A DNA stretch of 64,000 nucleotides from Halosolutus halophilus (GTDB lineage Archaea > Halobacteriota > Halobacteria > Halobacteriales > Natrialbaceae), in assembly GCF_022869805.1 (NCBI RefSeq), contig NZ_CP094974.1:1860001-1924000 (forward strand), given 5' to 3'. Both the position numbers and the translations under genes were made by a program. Below the pieces are notes generated by a model that worked only from the letters and a program-made list of their open reading frames with translations, was not told the origin of the DNA and searched no databases. This document shows, piece by piece, positions 10,033-19,853 of the stretch (the first letter of the stretch is position 1; each line of letters starts with the position of its first letter).

Positions 10033-10288
10033 TACGAACAAACGTAGGGTCAGAACGCGGATAACCCTTGCGAGGGTCGTGGTACCACGACGGTCGTCGC
10101 GTACGAATGCGGAACGTGACGACGCGATCGACGACTCGTCGGGCGATCGGGCGTGCAGCGGCGGTCGGTGGCGACGATAGCGGACGTCGACGTCCCAGCA
10201 GCGGTACCGTGACCGCCCTCGCCACCGATTCCGGTGCATCGGACCGACTCCAAACCGTATTTACTGTCGGGGCCGAAAGCACCCAACG

Positions 10289-11371
10289 ATGGAACGCGGC
10301 TCGCGGGACTCGTTCACGCGGATGGGTACGCTCGGGATCGAAGAGGAGTGTTTCGTCGTCGACGAGCGCGGTCGACCCACGAGTGGGACGGACGAACTCG
10401 TCTACGAGCACGACCCGCCCGAGATCCTCGCGGATCGACTCGACCACGAACTCTTCAAGTTCGTCATCGAGACGCAGACGCCCCTGATCGAGGATCCCGA
10501 CGACGCCCGCGAGTCGTTGCGGTCGGTCCGCGAGGCACTGGTCGATCACGCCGCGGCTCACGACTTTCGGATCGCCGCGGCCGGCCTGCACCCGCTCGCG
10601 AAGTGGCGCGAACTCGAACACGCGGAGAAGCCCCGCTACCGATCGCAACTCGATCGGATCCAGTACCCGCAACACCGTAACACGACGGCCGGGGTCCACG
10701 TCCACGTCGGCGTCGACGACGCGGACAAGGCGGTCTGGATCGCCAACGAACTGCGCTGGTACGTCCCGATCATGCTCGCCCTGTCGGCCAACTCGCCGTT
10801 CTGGAACGGGTTCGACACCGGCCTCCAGTCCGCCCGCGCGAAGATCTTCGAGGGCCTCCCGAACACGGGGATGCCGACTCACTTCGAGGACTTCGACGCG
10901 TTCGATCGGTTCGAGCGCCGGATGTTAGAGACCGGCGCGATCGAGGACCGGGGCGAACTCTGGTACGACGTCCGCCCGCACACGGCCCACGGAACGGTCG
11001 AGTTGCGGACGCCGGACGGACAGGCCGACCCGGACGTCGTGCTGGCGTTCGTCGAGTACGCCCACGCGCTCGTGGAGGCGCTCGCGGCGGCCTACGAGGA
11101 CGGCACGAGCGGCCGCCGCCACCGCCGGGAACTCTTGGACGAGAACAAGTGGCGCGCGATCCGGCACGGCCACGACGCGACGTTCATCGATCGGGACCTC
11201 GAGGGAACCGTCGACCTGGGCGAACTCGTCGATCGCGAGTGCGAGCGACTGGGGATCGACGGGATCAAACGCGTCTACGAGCGCGAGAGCGGAGCGAGTC
11301 GACAGCGCCGCCTGCTCGAGGAAGATGGCCCGGACGCGCTGTGTGAGTCGCTGTTTCTGCAGCCCTCGTAA
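10289..11371 (+). CDS. gshA: Glutamate-cysteine ligase (haloarchaeal GshA)
   Basis: 360 residues. The N-terminus has [14 protein letters not shown], the glutamate-binding GCS2 signature, and [16 protein letters not shown] lies near 130. [19 protein letters not shown] (about 230) closes the active site. Haloarchaea make gamma-glutamylcysteine rather than glutathione as their main low-molecular-weight thiol, and this ATP-dependent ligase makes it from glutamate and cysteine. The ATG is at 10289, and the gene stands alone between cspA and an HTH regulator. Confidence 0.93.
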   Translation: MERGSRDSFTRMGTLGIEEECFVVDERGRPTSGTDELVYEHDPPEILADRLDHELFKFVIETQTPLIEDPDDARESLRSVREALVDHAAAHDFRIAAAGLHPLAKWRELEHAEKPRYRSQLDRIQYPQHRNTTAGVHVHVGVDDADKAVWIANELRWYVPIMLALSANSPFWNGFDTGLQSARAKIFEGLPNTGMPTHFEDFDAFDRFERRMLETGAIEDRGELWYDVRPHTAHGTVELRTPDGQADPDVVLAFVEYAHALVEALAAAYEDGTSGRRHRRELLDENKWRAIRHGHDATFIDRDLEGTVDLGELVDRECERLGIDGIKRVYERESGASRQRRLLEEDGPDALCESLFLQPS

Positions 11372-11429
11372 CCGCCGTGCCCGCAAAGGTTTAACTCCGC
11401 AGGAAACTTTGTCCCTCACGAGAGGTCAC

Positions 11430-12125
11430 ATGGCTCCAGACGACACCGACGCGGACCGACTGGACGAGGGGGATCGAGACGATCTCGACGATCGGTCGGC
11501 CACGGAGATCGACGCCGACGAGGCCGGCGACGAGACTGAGGGTGTTCGGATACAGGCGATCGAAGAGGTGGATCAGCGGATCGTCGACCTGCTCTCGTGG
11601 ATCCTGGACACGGAGACCCGGGCCAAGATCTACGTCTACCTGCTGGCCAACCCCGGCAGTACGTCCGAAGAGGTGGCCAAGGGAACGGGGCTCTACCCGA
11701 GTACCGTCCGCGAAGCGCTCGCGGAACTCCACGACGAAGAGCGGGTCAGCCGCGAGAAACGCGCGAGCGAGGGCGCGGGGAACAACCCCTACGAGTACAC
11801 GGCGATCCAGCCCAGCGACCTGGTCGGCGGCGTCGTCGACCAGGTCCAGCAGGAACTGAACACAATCTTCACGCTCGATCGGGTCATCGATCGCGACGAG
11901 GACGGCGAACCGGCGCTCGAGGAGTCGGTCGAACCGGTGACGATTACGGTCGACGACACGGCACCGACGATCGGCGGTGGCGTCGACGAAGAAGACGGGG
12001 CGGATAGCGAACGAGAGTCGGATACAGCGGTCGAATACGACGCCGACGAGGAATCCGAGAGGGTCGAACCGATCGACCCGGAGGAGTCGGCCGCCGACGA
12101 ACCCGACGCCGACGGCGATAACTGA
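11430..12125 (+). CDS. Winged-helix transcription regulator
   Basis: 231 residues from the ATG at 11430. An acidic 45-residue N-terminal tail precedes a winged HTH (about 55-115): RAKIYVYLLANPGSTSEEVA, then GLYPSTVREALAELHDEERV, and a wing with the sequence NNPYEYTAIQPSDL. The C-terminal third is almost entirely acidic low complexity. It is probably a MarR/TrmB-type DNA-binding regulator; the target is unknown. A T-rich stretch at about 11388-11393 lies about 37 bp upstream as a possible TATA element. It converges with the M24 gene after 4 bp. Confidence 0.85.
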   Translation: MAPDDTDADRLDEGDRDDLDDRSATEIDADEAGDETEGVRIQAIEEVDQRIVDLLSWILDTETRAKIYVYLLANPGSTSEEVAKGTGLYPSTVREALAELHDEERVSREKRASEGAGNNPYEYTAIQPSDLVGGVVDQVQQELNTIFTLDRVIDRDEDGEPALEESVEPVTITVDDTAPTIGGGVDEEDGADSERESDTAVEYDADEESERVEPIDPEESAADEPDADGDN

Positions 12126-12129
12126 CCGG

Positions 12130-13227
12130 TTAGTCGTCCAGTCCGAGCACCGCAGGCCGTTCGAGTTCGAACTCCCGATCGACGGCACGGGCCGTCGTGG
12201 TGGGCCAGTTGCCCGTCGTCGTCAGTACGTCTACCTCGTCGTCGGTCACGAGCGCGGTGTCCTCGCTTTTCGCTCCCTCGACCGTCGGGTTCCACGCGTA
12301 TGCCATCGGCGTCTCGACTGCCGCGTCGTGGCCAGGGGTCGCGATCCACTCCCGGCCGGCGAAGCCGGCGGCCCCGCCCTGATGGTGATTCTCCCACTCG
12401 CCGTCGTAGCCGAGCGCGTCGTACGCGTCCTGGATCGCCTCGAAGACGTCGCCGGCGGTGCCGCCGGCCACGGCGGCCGCCTGCGTCGCCGCGAGGGCCG
12501 TCGTCTCGACTCGGGCGGCGGTCGTGTGTCGATCCTCCAGCCACGTCGGCGGATCGAACGCGACGCTCCGGGTACAACTGGCGTGGAGTCCGGCGCGTTC
12601 CGCAGTGACGGAGACGAGACAGTAGCCGCCGAGTTCGGCGTTCGTCGGGGTGTAGTGGCGGTACCGCTGTACGCGGTCCTCGCCGCCGACGAGCACGACG
12701 GGGGCCTCGACGTCCCGGGCCGAGAGCGCGACCCGCAGGGCCGACGCGATCTCGTGTTCGGTGTCCTCGGCGCGCAGTTCCCGGCAGACCGACTCGACGG
12801 CTGCGGCCGTCTCCCGACAGAGATCGCGGTAGCGCTCCCGATCGCGCTCGGTCAGCGGCTGGCGCAGCGACGTCGGATCGACCCGATCGAATCCGGGGAC
12901 GTCGACGTCCGCCGCTGCACGTTCGTCGGATCCGACGCGTGCGGCGATCGCCTCGCCGAGCGACGAAGCGTGCCACGAGAACTGTTCGACGGTCGGATCC
13001 TCGAGATCCGGGAGTTCTTCGGCGGCGATCCGATCGGCCTCGATGTTGTTCGTCACGATGCGGACGTCCTCGCCGTCGTAGCCGACGGCCGCGACGCCGG
13101 CGTCGGTCTCCCGATCGACGACGTTGGTCCCGCCCGTCAGCCACGCAAACGAGTTCGGTCGCGCGAACCAGACCGAATCGAGATCCTGGCTGTCGAGATA
13201 CGCCGCGAGTCGCTCGCGTTTGCTCAT
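12130..13227 (-). CDS. M24 (pita-bread) family protein lacking most metal ligands
   Basis: 365 residues from the ATG at 13227 (MSKRERLAAYLD). The N-terminal creatinase/prolidase-like domain (about 1-120) is followed by an M24 pita-bread domain (about 135-355). The catalytic His segment ENHHQGGAAGF and the final Glu in KSEDTALVT are kept. The first metal Asp pair is replaced, with GLHASCTRS where DxTR is expected, and the usual EP of the fourth ligand reads NP (AYAWNPTVEG). It may be a metal-independent, creatinase-like hydrolase or a non-enzymatic relative. Fold assignment is firm; activity is not. Confidence 0.85.
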   Translation of the reverse strand: MSKRERLAAYLDSQDLDSVWFARPNSFAWLTGGTNVVDRETDAGVAAVGYDGEDVRIVTNNIEADRIAAEELPDLEDPTVEQFSWHASSLGEAIAARVGSDERAAADVDVPGFDRVDPTSLRQPLTERDRERYRDLCRETAAAVESVCRELRAEDTEHEIASALRVALSARDVEAPVVLVGGEDRVQRYRHYTPTNAELGGYCLVSVTAERAGLHASCTRSVAFDPPTWLEDRHTTAARVETTALAATQAAAVAGGTAGDVFEAIQDAYDALGYDGEWENHHQGGAAGFAGREWIATPGHDAAVETPMAYAWNPTVEGAKSEDTALVTDDEVDVLTTTGNWPTTTARAVDREFELERPAVLGLDD

Positions 13228-13449
13228 GCGGGATGCTGGCGTGGCCGACTCTTGAATCCGACGAACGCCGAGTCGTCGCCGGCGGTGACCGGTTGGTCGT
13301 CGCGGTCGCGTCGGCGGTGGCGAACCGATCGCCGCACCCCGTCTACGGGTTCTCCCGGTCGCTGGACGGACGGTGTGGCGATTCCTGCGCCGTAAGAACG
13401 ACTCGGGGAACCTAAGTACGGCTGGACCTAATCCCCCGCCAGAACGCCC

Positions 13450-14334
13450 GTGTCGACCGACAATCGCACCTCTCGTCCCGAAGTTCGATCGCTGATCGCC
13501 CGGTTCGGCTTTCCCCACCTGCTCGCGACGACGCTCGCCCTGGTCGCGGCGACGATTCTGCTCGGCATCGCGGCCAAAGCGACCGGATCGGGACTGGCCT
13601 GTGAGGCGAACTGGCCCCGGTGTGACGGCGGCCCGTTCAACCTGTTCCCGGCCACGCTCCCGAGTTTCTACGAGTGGATCCACCGCTTCGTCGCCATGTT
13701 CGCGGGGTTCGCGATCGTCGGCTCGGCCGTCGCCGCGTGGCGATCGGCAGCCGTCGACAGGCGCGTCGCGTCGCTGGTCGTCCTCGGAATGGTGTTGACG
13801 CCGATCCAGGTGTACCTCGGCCGCGAAACCGTTTTCCAGTACCAGATGGAGATCCTGTCGCTGCACTTCTGGACGGCCGTACTGATCTTCTCGACGTACG
13901 TCACCGCAACCGTCCTCGTCTGGAAGTCGAAGCTCACCGCCACGCACGTGACCGTTGCGCTCGGGATCGGCCTCGTCGCGCTGCCGCTGCACGTCGCGCT
14001 CAGCCCGACCGATCTCGGCGTCGTGACGGACTATTCGCCGACGATCCAGCTGGTACAGTACGGCGTGACGCTCGCGTTGCTCGCGTCGGTCATCGTCGCC
14101 ACGATGGTCGGGCGGTGGCGACTCGACGACGGCCGACTGATCGGACTCCTGGGTGGCTCGATCGTGCTGGCGTACACCGTCTCCTACCTCGGTCGCCGGT
14201 CCCTGATGACGTTCAGTCCCGCGCTCGATGGGCTCTATCTCGTCGTCGCGCTCGCTCTCTCCGTCGTCTTCGTCGTCGGAATCTGGCGCAGTCGGGCCGC
14301 CGGAGAGCGATCGCGGGACGCCCTCTCGACGTAG
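13450..14334 (+). CDS. ctaA: Heme A synthase (COX15/CtaA family)
   Basis: 294 residues from a GTG at 13450. It has about eight transmembrane helices; KATGSGLACEANWPRCDG after helix 1 and WIHRFVAMFAGF carry the conserved Cys pair and heme-ligand His, and HFWTAV and PLHVALS give further His residues. It oxidises heme O to heme A for terminal oxidases. It is divergent from the M24 gene. No cytochrome oxidase genes are seen in this window. Confidence 0.9.
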   Translation: MSTDNRTSRPEVRSLIARFGFPHLLATTLALVAATILLGIAAKATGSGLACEANWPRCDGGPFNLFPATLPSFYEWIHRFVAMFAGFAIVGSAVAAWRSAAVDRRVASLVVLGMVLTPIQVYLGRETVFQYQMEILSLHFWTAVLIFSTYVTATVLVWKSKLTATHVTVALGIGLVALPLHVALSPTDLGVVTDYSPTIQLVQYGVTLALLASVIVATMVGRWRLDDGRLIGLLGGSIVLAYTVSYLGRRSLMTFSPALDGLYLVVALALSVVFVVGIWRSRAAGERSRDALST

Positions 14335-14383
14335 TCCCATCGCCGACGATCGACCGTCCGCGCTGTTCTCGAACGCACCGTGT

Positions 14384-14875
14384 TCAGCCGACCATCGCCA
14401 CGATCGTCGCCGCCACGAGGGCGGCGCCGATGCCGATGGCGAACAGCGCGTAGTTGGCGATCGGGTTCGCGGCCCGCGCCACGTCGAAGGAGTAGCGTCG
14501 ACGCGAGAGCGGCCAGAACGGCCGAATCCCCATCGGCGTCAGCGCGTCCGCGAGGAGGTGTGAGGCGATCGAGAGCGTTCCCACGAGGAACGCGAAGGCG
14601 ACGAAGCCGACGTCGACGATCGGTGACGACGACGCCACCAGCACCGACGTCGCTGCAGCCAGGCCGGCGCCAACGAGAAACGCGAACAGCACCGTGTGTG
14701 TGGGACCACGGTGCTCGATCAGCGGGGCCCGGTGATCCAGATCGGGGACCGTCGACAGGGAGACACAGACCAGTGCGCCGACGACTGCGGCCGCCTCGTA
14801 GCCGGCGACGGCGACGGCGGCACCGAGGGGGGCGTAGGCGAACAGGGCAGCGCCGTAGTGGCCGACCTGATACAT
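14384..14875 (-). CDS. YdjM/DUF457-type membrane-bound metal-dependent hydrolase
   Basis: 163 residues with four or five membrane helices. The family motif appears as an early MYQVGHYGAALFAYAPLG, then STVPDLDHRAPLIEHRGPTHT with conserved Asp and His residues, and SHLLADALTPMGIRPFWP later. These His/Asp clusters are those thought to bind metal in the family; the substrate is unknown. It is convergent with ctaA. Confidence 0.88.
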   Translation of the reverse strand: MYQVGHYGAALFAYAPLGAAVAVAGYEAAAVVGALVCVSLSTVPDLDHRAPLIEHRGPTHTVLFAFLVGAGLAAATSVLVASSSPIVDVGFVAFAFLVGTLSIASHLLADALTPMGIRPFWPLSRRRYSFDVARAANPIANYALFAIGIGAALVAATIVAMVG

Positions 14876-15009
14876 GTGCGACAGGAAACATCACACCGGA
14901 ACATAAATCCACCGCACCGTATCTGCTGGGATCGGCACCCGTGGTCTGAGAACTCCCTGCACCGGTCTCGATCGCTACACATTTTCCACCAGCGATCGAA
15001 CGGACGGGT

Positions 15010-15417
15010 ATGCGAACGAGCCTCAACGTTCCCGAAGCGATGCTGGCCGAGTTCGATCGGACCTGGCAGTCGGAAGGGCTGGACTCGCGCTCGCGAGCAC
15101 TCAGGGAGGCGATCCAGGAGTACGTCGAGTCCCACCACCGACTCGAGCAAGCACGCGGGACGGTCGCCGCGACCGTCGTCTTCGACTACGTTCACGACGA
15201 GATTATCGAGGATCTCCACGAGATCCAGCACGCGTTCCAGTCCGAAATCGACACGACGGCTCACGTCCACCACGGCGATTGGTGTCTCGAAGCGATCTTC
15301 TGTCACGGCTCCGCGGCCGAGATCCGGGCGCTCGTCTACCGACTGAAGGATTTCGACGCCGTTGGCCGCGTCTCGGTCACGCTACTCCGCGACGACACCC
15401 CGTCGATCGACGTCTGA
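15010..15417 (+). CDS. nikR: NikR-type nickel-responsive regulator
   Basis: 135 residues. The N-terminal ribbon-helix-helix (about 1-45, MRTSLNVPEAMLAEFD) is followed by an ACT-like nickel-sensing domain. The ligand set is present: His in DYVHDEIIEDLHEIQH, HVHHGDW and the Cys of CLEAIFCHG. When nickel-loaded it should repress nickel uptake genes; none are in this window, so it acts in trans. The length matches the family. Confidence 0.92.
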   Translation: MRTSLNVPEAMLAEFDRTWQSEGLDSRSRALREAIQEYVESHHRLEQARGTVAATVVFDYVHDEIIEDLHEIQHAFQSEIDTTAHVHHGDWCLEAIFCHGSAAEIRALVYRLKDFDAVGRVSVTLLRDDTPSIDV

Positions 15418-15638
15418 GCTCCCTCGAACCCCGGTCCGTCGGAACTCTCACAGTATATAAACGACTTCGATATCCAACCGGCTGATTCTTGTAAGTAGGA
15501 CGGAATAATCAGGTAGCATCCAATGCTTCGTCGTGTGCGACGTGGACCAGTACTACCGCTACTACCGCTATCAGGTGTCGGATCGATCGCGACGGCTGCT
15601 CGCTCGCAGGGGCTCGGAATCGGGAGGGAGAAGCGGCA

Positions 15639-16343
15639 ATGAGCGTTATCGCGACGATCGCGGTTTCGACGGACGAGTTTCCACTCGGTGCCCTGTTCGA
15701 CGTGGCGACCGACGCGACCGTGACGGTGGAGACGACGGTGCCCGCGAGAGAAGGTGCCGTTCCGTACTTTTGGGTTCCGGTCGGCGTCACGAATTCGGTC
15801 GTCGAGGTGTTCGAGAGCGACTCGAACGTCGCCGACGCGGCTCTTGTCGATGAAACCGACAGTCACGTTCTCGTGAAGGTGACGTGGACGGATCAGGTCA
15901 ACGGCGTGCTCCAGTCGATCCGGGAGAGCAACGCGCTCGTGACCAGTGCCGTCGGCACCGCCGATCGGTGGACCTTCCGCCTCCGGTTTCCGTCCTACGA
16001 GGGACTTTCGGCGTTCTACTCGCGGTGTATCGACTGGGGAATCTCGATCGAACTGATCCAGTTACACGAGGCTGTTAGCCCGAACAGCGACCACCGGTTC
16101 GGACTCACTGCCGCACAGCGAGAACTCGTCGTCGGCGCGTACGAGGCGGGCTACTTCGAGGTACCGCGAAAGACCACGCTCGTCGACCTCGCCGATCGGT
16201 TCGGTATCTCCGACTCGGCCGTCTCGCAACGACTGCGTCGCGGTCTCGCCGCACTCGTCGAATCTACGCTGACGGTCGATCCGGAGTCGTCCACCCACGG
16301 CGTCACCGGCATCGGAACCGACCCGGATCCCGGCGAGGAGTGA
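15639..16343 (+). CDS. Bacterio-opsin activator-type HTH_10 regulator
   Basis: 234 residues. The N-terminal about 150 residues resemble the sensor-like half seen in many haloarchaeal HTH_10 proteins. The C-terminal HTH_10 domain (about 155-215) reads LTAAQRELVVGAYEAGYFEV, then LADRFGISDSAVSQRLRRGL. It is a one-component transcription regulator with unknown ligand and target. The ATG at 15639 follows a purine-rich segment. Confidence 0.9.
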   Translation: MSVIATIAVSTDEFPLGALFDVATDATVTVETTVPAREGAVPYFWVPVGVTNSVVEVFESDSNVADAALVDETDSHVLVKVTWTDQVNGVLQSIRESNALVTSAVGTADRWTFRLRFPSYEGLSAFYSRCIDWGISIELIQLHEAVSPNSDHRFGLTAAQRELVVGAYEAGYFEVPRKTTLVDLADRFGISDSAVSQRLRRGLAALVESTLTVDPESSTHGVTGIGTDPDPGEE

Positions 16344-16439
16344 CGCTGAGACGTTTCGCGGCCGACGAGCGTGAGGTCGTGCTCCACATCCCCGACCGCG
16401 ACCGCGGCGGTTTTAGGTCGCGACGGCTTTCCCACCACT

Positions 16440-17072
16440 GTGCAAAACGTCACCGACAGGACGAGCAATCCGTTCGGCATGCGGCCACCGTTCGATCGAA
16501 GCGATCCCGGCGATCGAACCGCCGTCTTCGGCTACGGTGACGCCAACGCTGACTTCCACGTGATCGGCGATCATCCGGGAGTCCACGGCGGTGCGTCGAC
16601 GGGCGTGCCGTTCACGGGGAGCGACTCGGGACGAGCCGTCCAGGACGTCTGTCGCGAGGTCGGTTTCGCGAGCGGTCCGGCGGTACGTCCCGACCTGGAG
16701 AACTGCTTCTGGAGCTACGTTCACATGTGCTGTCTCCCGGGAGGGCGCCCGCCGACCGAGGCGGAGTACGCCGATTGCGAACGGTACTTCGACGCCGAAC
16801 TGCGAGCGATCAACGCCCACGTACTCCTGCCCGTCGGCGAACGGGCGACCGATCACGTGCTCCGAGCGTACACGACCCAGCGTGACAGACTGGAGCTGGA
16901 CATGGCCTCGCTGCACGCCACCGAAATCCGCGGCCGCGGGTTCATGGTCGTTCCGATCAGGGAGCCGACGGACTGGGTGGATAGCGACCGCGATCGACTC
17001 GTCTCGCGACTCGAAGCGATCCTCGGGCGGGATTACAGGCAGACGAAAGGCGTCGCGACGACGGTCGGCTAG
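16440..17072 (+). CDS. Uracil-DNA glycosylase superfamily protein
   Basis: 210 residues starting from GTG at 16440 (VQNVTDRTSNPFGMRPPF). The core FGYGDANADFHVIGDHPGVHGG corresponds to the uracil-binding GE(A)PG-type loop, with the acidic/His residues GDHPG in place of the canonical motif, and ENCFWSYVHMCCLPGGRPP follows as in Fe-S family UDGs. The late HATEIRGRGFMVVPIREPTDW segment holds the position of the HPS-type motif but is diverged. It could be a repair glycosylase or a non-glycosylase member. An alternative ATG lies 13 codons downstream. Confidence 0.8.
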   Translation: MQNVTDRTSNPFGMRPPFDRSDPGDRTAVFGYGDANADFHVIGDHPGVHGGASTGVPFTGSDSGRAVQDVCREVGFASGPAVRPDLENCFWSYVHMCCLPGGRPPTEAEYADCERYFDAELRAINAHVLLPVGERATDHVLRAYTTQRDRLELDMASLHATEIRGRGFMVVPIREPTDWVDSDRDRLVSRLEAILGRDYRQTKGVATTVG

Positions 17073-17079
17073 GGACCGT

Positions 17080-18330
17080 TCAGCGGCCGAACCGTTTCCT
17101 GATCGACGCCCGGAGCGGCAGTCCGAGCGCACCGATCAGCGGGACGAACACGAACGCGGCGAACTCCGCCGGCAGCGAAGAGACCTCCGCCGCGCCGAGG
17201 GCGAACCCGATAGCCGGTCCCAGGACCGACAGCACGTAGAAGTACGACGGCGACCAGCCGGGTAGCTGTCGAGTCCGGTAGACGATCACGCCGAAGAGCA
17301 CCGGCATGAGAGCCGCTCCGGCGAGCAAGGGCCCGCCGAGCAGCGTCGTCGTCACGCCGATCGCGAGCGCGACGACGATCGTCTCGTCGATCGTGACCGG
17401 CCCCCACGTGTCCCGTCGCCAGACCACCCTGACCAGACCGACGACTGCGAGGGCGGCGGCGACGCCGACGAGCACGCCCTGCCACTGGATCGCCGGGAGC
17501 GGTGATCCCACGAATTCGACCCCGGTGACGAACTCGATCGGCGGCTGGATCCCGTACCGCTGGGACGTGACGGCCTCCCGGAGTGCGGCCGGATCGGGCC
17601 CGATCGCGGTCAGGTCGGCCCACAGCAGGCCCAGTGCGTCGACGTTCGCACGACCGTAGTGACCGAGTCCGACGACGTAGGTGAGCACGGACAGCCAGAT
17701 CAGGGGCCACGCGAAGTTCTGGCGCTGCCACCAGTTGACGAGCGGGTTGTCGGCGACCCAGCCGAGTGCCGTCTCGGTCGCCGATCCGGTTCTGCCGGCG
17801 GTTCCGCGGGCCGTCCCACCGTCGGTCGATCCCGCGCCGCGACTCCCCGTCGCAGTCCCGTCGTTCGTTGCAGTCGTGCCAGCGGTCCCGGTCGTCGACG
17901 TTTCGGCACCGCTCGTCGACGACCCCGAGCCGGTACTGGTACTCGAACCGGTGCCGTCCCGCGATCGGGTCCGTTTCGACGCTCCCGCCGATCCGGTCGC
18001 CGATCCCGTCGTTGCTGTCGGCCCCGTCGATCCGGTGTCGGTCGACGCTTCCGACGTCGAGTCGCCGCTCCGCCAGACGTCGGGCGACGGCAACCCGCTC
18101 GTTCGCTTCGCGACGTAGTTTTCGTGACCGAGCCGATCGTAGGCCTGGCGCTCGACCGGGTCGCCGAGGATGTCGTAGGCCGTCTTGATTGCGGTGAACT
18201 GTGCCTGTGCCCGGATGTCGTCGTTCCGGTCCGGGTGATAGACGCGGACTTTCTCGCGGTAGGCCTCCTTGATTTCGTCCTGGGGGGCGTCGGATGGAAC
18301 CTCGAGAAGGTCGTAGAAATCCTCAGTCAT
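17080..18330 (-). CDS. DnaJ-domain membrane protein
   Basis: 416 residues. The J domain (about 1-68) is intact, with VYHPDRNDD carrying HPD and YDILGDPVERQAYDRLGHE at the end. A linker of about 100 residues of almost only Ser, Thr, Gly and Ala (about 90-195) leads to a membrane part with about six hydrophobic helices (about 215-405). The domain order suggests a co-chaperone recruiting Hsp70 to the membrane (inference). It is convergent with the UDG-like gene and lies downstream of dinB in the same direction. Confidence 0.88.
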   Translation of the reverse strand: MTEDFYDLLEVPSDAPQDEIKEAYREKVRVYHPDRNDDIRAQAQFTAIKTAYDILGDPVERQAYDRLGHENYVAKRTSGLPSPDVWRSGDSTSEASTDTGSTGPTATTGSATGSAGASKRTRSRDGTGSSTSTGSGSSTSGAETSTTGTAGTTATNDGTATGSRGAGSTDGGTARGTAGRTGSATETALGWVADNPLVNWWQRQNFAWPLIWLSVLTYVVGLGHYGRANVDALGLLWADLTAIGPDPAALREAVTSQRYGIQPPIEFVTGVEFVGSPLPAIQWQGVLVGVAAALAVVGLVRVVWRRDTWGPVTIDETIVVALAIGVTTTLLGGPLLAGAALMPVLFGVIVYRTRQLPGWSPSYFYVLSVLGPAIGFALGAAEVSSLPAEFAAFVFVPLIGALGLPLRASIRKRFGR

Positions 18331-18470
18331 GTGAGAGTCGGGGGCCAGTGTCGCATTGTATGTTCTTCACGCGGGGTTATATGTCCGCTGGATTTCGGTT
18401 CAGTTGAACTGGGGTATGGAGGTAATTGGGTATTTCGGCCGAACGCGCAGCGAGCGCTCGTCTGCCGGTC

Positions 18471-19769
18471 CTACGAAAAGTCCGTCAGCGACGATTGGCC
18501 TGCGGATCGGTCCGGAGATCGATCGCGATCGTCCGCCGCCGATCCGCTTGCCTTCGACCCGTCCGCATCCCCTTCGGCGGGGCCGTCGGCGGTGGTCCCG
18601 TCCCACCCGTCGAGACTGGCCTGATCGGCCCCCGAGAATTCGAGGTTCGCTACCCGGACTCCCAGTTTGCGGACCGGCTCGTCCTCGAACTCGGCGAAGA
18701 GGTCCCGGGCGATCCGATCGACGAGGGCCGGTTCGTCGACCGGGCCGGGAAGCGATCGCTCGCGCGTGTTGACGTCGTACGGCGGCGTGACCGCCTTGAC
18801 GCCGATCGTCCGGTAGAGCGCGCCTTCCCGTTGGGCTCGATCGGCGACGGCCGCCGCCAGCGTCTCGATCAGGTCGTACTTCGGCCCGGGGTCGGTGACG
18901 GGTTCGGCGAAGGCCGACTCCCGCGAGAAACTCTTCGGGTCCCCCTTCGGTTCGACCCGCCGATCGTCCTCGCCGCGGGCCCGGTCGTAGAGTTCGCGGC
19001 CTCGCTCCCCGAATCGATCGACGAGCGGGTCGGGATCGGCGGCCGCGACGTCGCCCGCCGTCTCGAGGCCCATCTCCCGGAGTTCGCGGGCCGTGACGGG
19101 GCCGACGCCGTGTAGCAGGTCGACCTCGAGCGGCGCGAGGAACGCCCGGAGGTCCCCGGGTTCGACGACGGTGAGGCCGTCGGGCTTGTCGAAGTCGCTG
19201 GCGATCTTGGCCGCGCTCATCGTCGGCGCGACGCCGACGCTGACGACGACGCCGACCTCCCGGCGGATCCGGTCCTTGACGTGGCGGGCGAACCCGTCCG
19301 CGACCTCCCACGCCGTCCGCTCCGTGACGTCGAGGTACGCCTCGTCGATGCTGACTTCCCGGACCACGTCGGCACAGTCGTGGAGGATGTCCTGGACCTC
19401 GGCCGCGATCGACTCGTAGTAGTCCATGTCGACGGGCCGGTAGTGACCGGTTTCTTCGCGATCGAGTTCCGGATCGTGGTCCTCGGCGTCGGGGTCGAGG
19501 GCGGCGCGTCTCGGCAACCGCTCGAGGGCGGTCGAGATCGCCTGCGCGCTCTCGACGCCGAACTCGCGGGCCTCGTAGCTCGCGGTCGCGACGGCCCCGA
19601 CGATCTCGCCGGGTTCGTACCCCATGCCGACGACGACCGGTTCGCCCCGCAGTTCGGGTTCGCGAAGCCGTTCGCAGGCCGCGTAGAAACAGTCCGCGTC
19701 GACGTGACAGACGATCCGCTCCTCGTCGTCGTCTTCCTCGACGCCCGGAAGTCGCGGCTCATCGGCCAT
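18471..19769 (-). CDS. dinB: DNA polymerase IV (Y family)
   Basis: 432 residues. Catalytic carboxylates are in IVCHVDADCFYAACE (about 19-33) and EVSIDEAYLDVTERT (about 135-149); SVGVAPTMSAAKIASDFDKPDG marks the thumb region. A central acidic insertion (DPDAEDHDPELDREETGH) sits in the finger/palm region. The C-terminus ends QSSLTDFS, a PCNA-interacting (PIP-box) peptide. It performs translesion DNA synthesis. Confidence 0.95.
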   Translation of the reverse strand: MADEPRLPGVEEDDDEERIVCHVDADCFYAACERLREPELRGEPVVVGMGYEPGEIVGAVATASYEAREFGVESAQAISTALERLPRRAALDPDAEDHDPELDREETGHYRPVDMDYYESIAAEVQDILHDCADVVREVSIDEAYLDVTERTAWEVADGFARHVKDRIRREVGVVVSVGVAPTMSAAKIASDFDKPDGLTVVEPGDLRAFLAPLEVDLLHGVGPVTARELREMGLETAGDVAAADPDPLVDRFGERGRELYDRARGEDDRRVEPKGDPKSFSRESAFAEPVTDPGPKYDLIETLAAAVADRAQREGALYRTIGVKAVTPPYDVNTRERSLPGPVDEPALVDRIARDLFAEFEDEPVRKLGVRVANLEFSGADQASLDGWDGTTADGPAEGDADGSKASGSAADDRDRSPDRSAGQSSLTDFS

Positions 19770-19853
19770 TCGGTATTCGATCGGTTCGACCGAATCGTTG
19801 TGAACGTTGCGCCCCTGCGATCGAGGGGCCGCTCGGGAACGACCGGGCGGGCG

